Assembly: GCA_028292225.1 (NCBI GenBank)
Contig: JAQGMV010000443.1
Span: 1 to 47,732, forward strand
Direction: 5' to 3'
DNA length: 47,732 nucleotides
From: Betaproteobacteria bacterium
GTDB lineage: Bacteria; Pseudomonadota; Gammaproteobacteria; Burkholderiales; SG8-41
Shown here piece by piece: positions 42,542 through 47,732 of this stretch (position 1 is the first letter of the stretch; every line of letters begins with the position of its first letter). The position numbers were made by a program, and so were the translations under genes. Below the pieces are notes generated by a model, which was not told the origin of the DNA, ran no database searches, and saw only the letters and a list, made by a program, of their open reading frames with translations.

Positions 42542-43816
42542 TCAGACCCGGCCGGACTGCCACGTGAGGTAACGCCTGATGGCGCGCAGCTGGTCGGCTT
42601 TCATGGGATCGCTGTGCATCGAGGCGAGTCCTTCCCGGATCAGCACCGCGAGGGACATGAGGACAAAGGTCACGACGAAAGTCATCACGGCAATCAGCGC
42701 ACGCTTCGGCCTGGTCTTGCGCTCCGGAGGAAGAGCCGTGTCGAGCACCTGCACCAGCGAGCTTTCTCGGGCCTCGTCGATCTTCGCCATCTCGAATTGC
42801 TTCGCGAGGAGCTCGTAGAGCGTCTGGTAGTACCGGACGTTGCGAAGCGCACGCACGCTATCGGTGCTCCCCTGCCCGCCGGGCGCCGAGCTTCGCTCGG
42901 GCGAGCCGCCCTCCAGCTTCGTCAGCTCTCGCCGCATCACCTCGAGCTCCTGCTGCGCGCTCTGCAGTTCGGGATTGCCTTGCGCGGCGAACGCCTGCAT
43001 CGCGCCGATCTGTACCTCCTTCACGCTGATCTGCGCACGCAGCCGAGAGGTGATTTCCAGCAGCGCACGCGCCTGCCCCTCCACCTGCGCAAGGCCGCCC
43101 TTTTGCATCGCCTGCCGAGCGCTGGACTCAGCGCCGGCGAGGTTGTCCCTCGCTTCAACGAACTGACGCTCGAAGAACAACCGCCGCTGCGAAGCCTCGG
43201 TCAGCGCGAGCGTCTTGGTGAGCTTGTGCAGTTCATCGACGTAACCATTCGCGATCGCGGCTGCGCGCGCCGGATCCTCGTCTTCAACTGCGATCGTAAT
43301 GATCTGGTCAGTGGCGGTCGAGATGACCGAACGTGACGCAAGCCTGGCGCGGGTGGCAGTCTGGTCTTTTTCCGCGTAAAGCCGCTGCAGATCGAAGCGC
43401 GAGATCAACGAATCGGCGACGGTCCTGCTTGTCAGCATAGCGACGTAAAGGTCATTCGGGTTCTTGAGCCCCATGCCGCTGCCAGCGAGGCCGCTGAGAG
43501 CGCCCAGCTGCCCGAGCATCGCAGCGGCCGTCGACTGGCTCTGCTGGGGGGGCAGGATTTTGGCCGTCGCCGTGTAGATATTCGCCACCAGCAGACTAAG
43601 AAGCGCAGCGATTGCGCTGGCCCCCAATGCGGCGGCCAGTATTATCGTCTTGTGCTTCGCAACGACCACCAGCAGGCCGAGCAGGCTCACCTCGTCGTGA
43701 TTGCGCTCGACGCGCGCGCTGGGCGCGACGGCTGACGAGTCGTTTGCGATCTCGGATTCAGGCATAAGGGTGGTCAGTGGAGAGGCAGGAGCATAATTCG
43801 GCGCTGAGCCGGACAC
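42542..43816 (-). CDS. wzz: Wzz/GumC-family chain-length determinant (polysaccharide co-polymerase)
   Basis: A protein of about 424 residues. The N-terminal Wzz domain has a membrane segment (HKTIILAAALGASAIAALLSLLVANIYTATAKILPP). The periplasmic part is largely coiled coil with heptad-like Glu/Gln/Leu stretches (LEITSRLRAQISVKEVQIGA). A second membrane segment lies near the C-terminus, preceded by a Pro-rich PPERKTRPKRALIAVMTFVV. It has no fused BY-kinase domain and no Wzc kinase is in the window. I keep the GTG at 43816 because GAAGG lies upstream; the ATG at 43765 lacks a visible ribosome site. It should set chain length with the Wza-like channel. Confidence 0.9.
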   Translation of the reverse strand: MSGSAPNYAPASPLTTLMPESEIANDSSAVAPSARVERNHDEVSLLGLLVVVAKHKTIILAAALGASAIAALLSLLVANIYTATAKILPPQQSQSTAAAMLGQLGALSGLAGSGMGLKNPNDLYVAMLTSRTVADSLISRFDLQRLYAEKDQTATRARLASRSVISTATDQIITIAVEDEDPARAAAIANGYVDELHKLTKTLALTEASQRRLFFERQFVEARDNLAGAESSARQAMQKGGLAQVEGQARALLEITSRLRAQISVKEVQIGAMQAFAAQGNPELQSAQQELEVMRRELTKLEGGSPERSSAPGGQGSTDSVRALRNVRYYQTLYELLAKQFEMAKIDEARESSLVQVLDTALPPERKTRPKRALIAVMTFVVTFVLMSLAVLIREGLASMHSDPMKADQLRAIRRYLTWQSGRV

Positions 43817-44422
43817 TCGCCGCCTTCGAACGATTTATCCCAATTGTACCAATGTTTTGCGCTCAGGTACGCCCATTTAGCCAACGGTGTGCATGCGTAC
43901 CCGAGCAGGCCGCGCAGAACACGCAGCGGCAGCGGCATCCCCGATCGAACATGGACGGCGCAGTTCACGACCGCCCCTCGAGGGCTCGCATTCTCAAGCC
44001 ATCCGGCGGGCTGCCGCGGATCGGATCCGAGTTTGCGGAGGGGGAGGAAATTGTGGATGAGAGGCTCTGGGGGGACACGATAGTCAGGATCCACCGACCA
44101 GTGGCGGTCGTGTAGCCGGCATCCCTCACTTTGGGCAACAGGTGCCGGTTGTCCCCCATGGGGCGCTGCTCGCTATCAAGCAGAGTGATCGTGAGCTCGG
44201 TTACTCTGGCCGCACTCGCCTTGGCCAGAACCTTCCCCATGGTCAACGCCGGCGTGAACATGTCCGGGGCCTCGGAGAATAGGTATGCCTTCGCCACCGA
44301 CGCGGCTTGGTGGATGATCCGGTCGTTTTCCGACACGGTGAGACAACTGCGCAACAACGGCAAAGCGCACCAAGGCTTGCGGATACGCGTCAGACGGTCA
44401 GGTACCCGTCAGGATTGGCCAT
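43774..44422 (-). pseudogene. Frameshifted gene of unknown function between the export genes
   Basis: No single frame covers this stretch, but three pieces join into one plausible protein of about 215 residues. It starts MANPD at an ATG 19 bases after the wza stop, continues in a second frame (RLTRIRKPWCALPLLRSCL to DNRHLLPKVRDAG), and ends in a third frame (RLHDRHWSVDPDYRVPPEPL to QRRIMLLPLH). Both long pieces have the GC-rich third positions expected of coding DNA here. I infer one shift near 44400 and another near 44115. I do not recognise the family. Sequencing error is an alternative to true decay. The 3' end overlaps the proposed wzz start. Confidence 0.55.
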
Positions 44423-44441
44423 GGAAAACTGCGGCAAGTCA

Positions 44442-46910
44442 TCAGAGGCCCTGCAGGACTTTGAGACCGGCCACGCCCAGCGCGAACTGGTAGAAGATCT
44501 GCGACCAGTCCTTGAGCTCCCGAGTCAGGCTGAATCGGTCGAGATTCTCCGGCACGATTATCGTGTCGCCTGGATTTAACCGCTCTCCTGAGAACGTCGT
44601 GAAGAAACGACCCTGCGCACGCGCCGTCACCGAGCCGTCGGCACGAATCACGTAGATGCGGCCCGAGTCCGCGTCGCGCGTCGCGCCGCCGGCCTGGTCC
44701 ACGTAATCCGATACCCGCTTGCCGCCGTCGTGAACGAAGGTGTTCTGGTTGTACACCGATCCGACGACGCTCACTGTCGAGGGACGCGAAGGCACAAGAA
44801 ACCGATCGCCGTCGTCCAGGGGAAACTCCGGAACGTTCTGAAGCTGCGCATCGGGACGCATCTCGAACACGATTCGGCCCGTAGCCCGAATGTTGCGCAG
44901 CCGTTCCAACAAACGGCGCTGACTCTCGACCTGCGCGACCGCTCGAGGAGTATCGGCGGGGTCCACCGTCCGCTGCGCCTGTGTCGAAGCATTCCTTTCC
45001 ACTTCCTGAGCGAGCCGGTCGAGCGACTCATTCAGGCGCTTTTGCTGTTGAGTCCGGACCGATTCACGAGTCAACTCGGATCCGTAGAGGTAGGCATTCC
45101 GGGTGAAGCCGCCGACTCGTACCACGAGCTGGCGCAGTGTTTCTCCCGGCAGCAACTGATATACGCCGGGCGTGGCGACCTCCCCTTCCAGTCGCACGAA
45201 TTTGGTCTGCTTCGCAACAGGCACCTGGATGTCCATCTTGGAGAAGATGGTGATGACGTCCCCCGGCTGCAGGACGAGGTTGTTCGTCGGATCGCCTTCG
45301 AGGATGGCGTTGCCAAGATTGAACGGGATGAGTTGGGTGGTGAGATCGTTCCTGTTCAGGCGCTCGATCACCGCATAATCCCAGTTGACCTCCGGCACCT
45401 GCGGCTTGATTTCGGTTCGCAGCAGATGCGCCCGGCTGGCACGGTCCGACTGGGAATCCCCCCCCGCGGACTGCCCCTCCGTCGAGCGCCCTTGCCGGCT
45501 ATTCGCGCCCCCGCTGTCGTCGCCTTCGCGCAGGCCCGATGCCAGTTCGCCCCGCAGGCCGAAGTTCTGACGACCGGTCACGTCCGGACGCACGATGAGG
45601 TTGCGTTTGATCCAGTAGTCCGGGACGATCAGCGATTCCTTGTCCGGCACCACATCGCGCACCCGCAACCCTGCGCGCCACGGATGACGCGCCGGTACGG
45701 CCACGTTCCCTCTCACCGTCACCGTGTTGTCGAACCGCGGCGAAAGCTGCAGGACCGTCACCAGGTCGCCGTCGCGCACCGCATGCTCCATTCCCTGGCG
45801 GTCGAGGGTGAACTCTTCGACATTGCGCGATCGACGATCCACGATGCGTTCCACGCTGACCTTCTGCCCGTCCGCGGTAGTCGCAAGCCCCCCGGCGACC
45901 TCGAGCAACTGCGCCAGGTTCTTTTCGCCCTTCAGTTCGTAGATTGCCGGGTTGTTCACACTGCCTGAAACCGCCGCGAGCGACCCGATCGGGGGAATGT
46001 AAATCACGTCGCCGGGCAGCAGCGCGACATCCTTCGACTTATCGCCCCTTAGCAGCAGGTCGTACACGTCGAACTCGGTGACGAGCTTGTCGCGGCGCTT
46101 CAGTTGAATGCTGCGCAACGAGCCTTTGAGTGTCGGTCCGCCGGACGCGAAGAGCGCATTCACGAGTGTGCTGAGGGAGCTCAGGGTGTAGGTGCCGGGA
46201 CGCGACGCGTGTCCGACCACGAAAATCTGCATCGAACGCAACTGGCCCATGGTCACGTTCAGCTCGAAGTTTCGGAACACGCGGCCGATAGCATTCTTCA
46301 TCAGCGGCTGCAGGTCCTGGTAGCGAATCCCCGAGACGGGAATATTGCCGATACGGGGAATGCTGATCGCGCCATTGCGGTCGACCACTGCACGATAATC
46401 AATGTCGACTGCGCCCCACGCACGCACGACGATCTCGTCGCCGGGGCCGATCACATAATCCGATGTGACCGGAACCGCGTCGAGCGGTGCAAACGTGCTG
46501 GGCACGCGGCGGAACAGGTTGTACCCGAACATCGGAAGCTCACGACCGACGGACTGCAGCACAAAATCCTGGAACTCGTTCCGCTCACGGGATGCCGCGG
46601 ACGCATCCGTGTCCTGGGTAGCCATCCCGGGCATCGCCGTCGGCCACTGCTGCATGAAATTGCCAGGAGCGCCGCCCGGCTGCTGAGATTGCGAGCTAGT
46701 AGACGCACGGTTCGTAATCACTGGCGGGAGTGGCGACTGCTGCTGTTGCTGCAGCCCGCCGGGCACGTTGCCGCCCGTCTGCGCCTGATCGGCACCGCAC
46801 GGCTGCCCATAGGCGTTGACTCCATTGGGGCCGCAAGAAACCTGCGCGTACGCTGCATGCGCACCAAATAGTGTGAGAAAACACAGCGTCAAGCGCATGA
46901 GAGTGAGCAT
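44442..46910 (-). CDS. wza: Large Wza/GumB-like polysaccharide export protein with SLBB domains
   Basis: A protein of 822 residues with a signal peptide (MRLTLCFLTLFGAHAAYA, cut before QVSCGPNG) and a Gln/Pro-rich linker. The Poly_export domain has DYVIGPGDEIVVRAWGAVDI and GAISIPRIGNIPVSGIRYQD. Several SLBB domains follow: IFVVGHASRPGTYTLSSLST, AAVSGSVNNPAIYELKGEKN, VRLEGEVATPGVYQLLPGET and VVGSVYNQNTFVHDGGKRVS. E. coli Wza is about 380 residues, so this is the long multi-SLBB type. It should form the outer-membrane channel and periplasmic conduit. The start is the ATG at 46910 or the one four codons later. It is the first gene of the leftward locus. Confidence 0.92.
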   Translation of the reverse strand: MLTLMRLTLCFLTLFGAHAAYAQVSCGPNGVNAYGQPCGADQAQTGGNVPGGLQQQQQSPLPPVITNRASTSSQSQQPGGAPGNFMQQWPTAMPGMATQDTDASAASRERNEFQDFVLQSVGRELPMFGYNLFRRVPSTFAPLDAVPVTSDYVIGPGDEIVVRAWGAVDIDYRAVVDRNGAISIPRIGNIPVSGIRYQDLQPLMKNAIGRVFRNFELNVTMGQLRSMQIFVVGHASRPGTYTLSSLSTLVNALFASGGPTLKGSLRSIQLKRRDKLVTEFDVYDLLLRGDKSKDVALLPGDVIYIPPIGSLAAVSGSVNNPAIYELKGEKNLAQLLEVAGGLATTADGQKVSVERIVDRRSRNVEEFTLDRQGMEHAVRDGDLVTVLQLSPRFDNTVTVRGNVAVPARHPWRAGLRVRDVVPDKESLIVPDYWIKRNLIVRPDVTGRQNFGLRGELASGLREGDDSGGANSRQGRSTEGQSAGGDSQSDRASRAHLLRTEIKPQVPEVNWDYAVIERLNRNDLTTQLIPFNLGNAILEGDPTNNLVLQPGDVITIFSKMDIQVPVAKQTKFVRLEGEVATPGVYQLLPGETLRQLVVRVGGFTRNAYLYGSELTRESVRTQQQKRLNESLDRLAQEVERNASTQAQRTVDPADTPRAVAQVESQRRLLERLRNIRATGRIVFEMRPDAQLQNVPEFPLDDGDRFLVPSRPSTVSVVGSVYNQNTFVHDGGKRVSDYVDQAGGATRDADSGRIYVIRADGSVTARAQGRFFTTFSGERLNPGDTIIVPENLDRFSLTRELKDWSQIFYQFALGVAGLKVLQGL

Positions 46911-47037
46911 TAAAATCGTGACCCCTGTCTTACTGGATACTCTGAATGCCCGGGCTTGGGCTTAGGGCGGCAGCGCGACCTTCCTACCACAGCATGCCGC
47001 TCGAATCCGACGCGGGGCTCGTTTTTGCGGGCGCTTG

Positions 47038-47043
47038 ATTATA
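47038..47043 (-). promoter_or_regulatory. Candidate -10 element of the main polysaccharide operon
   Basis: A TATAAT on the minus strand about 130 bases upstream of the export gene start and 60 bases after the dnaQ stop, in the only AT-rich patch of this spacer. No good -35 hexamer is visible at the usual spacing. If used, it leaves a 5' leader of about 125 bases, long enough for antitermination or attenuation control. Confidence 0.4.
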
Positions 47044-47102
47044 TTACAGCGCCTGCACCTGCGGCTTGCAGCGCAAGGTCGGCCGAAGCGCTTTTCCATG
47101 CG

Positions 47103-47732
47103 TCACGCGGCGGCCTGCTCGTGAACGGAACGCAAGCTGCCCCAGACGCATGAGCCCGCGCTCGCCGTCTGAATGTCGGCGAGTTGCTGCTGGTGCGCCG
47201 CGGCTTCATCGGGCGTCGCGTGCTGCACTCGAAGTGCGGGGCGGGCGCCGGACGCACGCGTCGCCACAGGCGCAGCGTGTACGGGCTCAACTTCGATCAC
47301 CAGGCTTTCCTGACCTCGCGTCATGGCGAGGTAGACCTCCGCCAGCAACCGCGCATCCAGCAGAGCTCCGTGTAACGTCCGGGCCGACTTGTCGATCTGG
47401 TGGCGATCGCATAACGCGTCCAGACCATTGCGCTTGCCAGGGTGAATCTCGCGTGCCAGTTTCAGGGTATCGACCACGCTAGCGCAGTACGTGCGGAGCG
47501 GTTCGCGGCCGAGGAGCTTGAGCTCGTGATCGAGAAAACCGACGTCGAAAGCCGCGTTGTGTATGACCAGCTCGACCCCGCCCACGAATTCGAGGAACTC
47601 GTTGACGATCTCGCCGAACTCCGGCTTGTCGCTCAGGAATTCCGAAGTGAGCCCGTGTATCTGCAGCGCCGCTTCGTCGCTGGCGCGCTGCGGATTGACG
47701 TATCGGTGGAAATGGTTGCCGGTGAGGCGGCG
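47103..47732 (-). CDS. dnaQ: DNA polymerase III epsilon subunit (proofreading 3'-5' exonuclease), 5' end outside window
   Basis: The frame is open to the right edge. I read it by hand beyond the ORF-track start: RRLTGNHFHRYVNPQRASDE, then HGLTSEFLSDKPEF, ELVIHNAAFDVGFLDHEL (Exo II) and KSARTLHGALLDARLLAEVY (Exo III, His-x4-Asp). The first catalytic DxE motif lies outside. The C-terminal tail (about 60 residues, Ala/Gln-rich) includes the expected region for binding the alpha subunit. This is a housekeeping gene that marks the border of the polysaccharide locus. Confidence 0.93.
   Translation of the reverse strand, partial: RRLTGNHFHRYVNPQRASDEAALQIHGLTSEFLSDKPEFGEIVNEFLEFVGGVELVIHNAAFDVGFLDHELKLLGREPLRTYCASVVDTLKLAREIHPGKRNGLDALCDRHQIDKSARTLHGALLDARLLAEVYLAMTRGQESLVIEVEPVHAAPVATRASGARPALRVQHATPDEAAAHQQQLADIQTASAGSCVWGSLRSVHEQAAA

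Noticed and set aside
46958-46990. GGCGGCAGCGCG resembling an ops/JUMPstart antitermination element near the operon start
   Set aside because: It lies on the plus strand whereas the operon is read from the minus strand, and it has mismatches to the ops consensus.

Overview
The window is one large cell-surface polysaccharide locus of a GC-rich Gram-negative bacterium, most probably a betaproteobacterium. That assignment is an inference from GC-rich codon use, from the WbiG/WbiH-like epimerase plus WecA-type transferase pair, and from the neighbouring dnaQ housekeeping gene; I could not run a search. Almost everything is read from the minus strand, right to left. Only two oxidoreductase genes near the middle are on the plus strand. 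I saw no rRNA, tRNA, CRISPR array or insertion sequence.

Right edge (about 42.5-47.7 kb): the 3' part of dnaQ, a candidate promoter, then the export and chain-length module. This is a large Wza/GumB-like outer-membrane export protein, a pseudogene with apparent frameshifts, and a Wzz/GumC-like chain-length protein. Next (30.6-42.5 kb) comes a tightly coupled legionaminic acid operon, mostly with 4-base overlaps: legB, legC, legG, legI, legH, ptmE, a ptmF-like gene, legF, a hexapeptide acyltransferase, hisF- and hisH-like genes, an N-acetyl sugar amidotransferase (WbpG/PseA/LfnA family) and a ptmA-like SDR gene. Together these predict CMP-activated legionaminic acid made through GDP-linked intermediates, and then an acetamidino (amidine) form of it.

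Middle (20-30.5 kb): an MBOAT O-acyltransferase with an SGNH partner (O-acetylation), two plus-strand Gfo/Idh/MocA oxidoreductases, a candidate Wzy polymerase, and a CDP-6-deoxyhexose branch. That branch is a glucose-1-phosphate cytidylyltransferase, a CDP-glucose 4,6-dehydratase, a 3,5-epimerase-like protein, an NAD-dependent reductase/epimerase whose catalytic Lys is replaced by His, and a CmcI-like protein. The E1/E3 deoxygenation enzymes of dideoxyhexose pathways are absent.

Left-middle (3.2-20.1 kb): a NodU-type carbamoyltransferase, the Wzx flippase, a family-2-like glycosyltransferase, a tandem pair of unusual GT-B-like proteins (one intact, one decayed), a methyltransferase, an AsnB-type amidotransferase, a heparinase-like protein, a WbuB-like glycosyltransferase, a UDP-GlcNAc 2-epimerase, an NAD-dependent epimerase and a WecA/WbpL-type initiating transferase. 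Far left (1-3.2 kb): a gfcABCD (yjbEFGH) exopolysaccharide module with GfcC and YjbH fused and a strong terminator between gfcA and gfcB.

Read together, the locus encodes a Wzx/Wzy/Wza-dependent acidic heteropolysaccharide. Its repeat unit probably contains an amidinated legionaminic acid, an unusual CDP-derived 6-deoxyhexose, and carbamoyl, acetyl, methyl and possibly uronamide decorations. The unidentified GT-B-like protein is the best candidate for an undescribed transferase.
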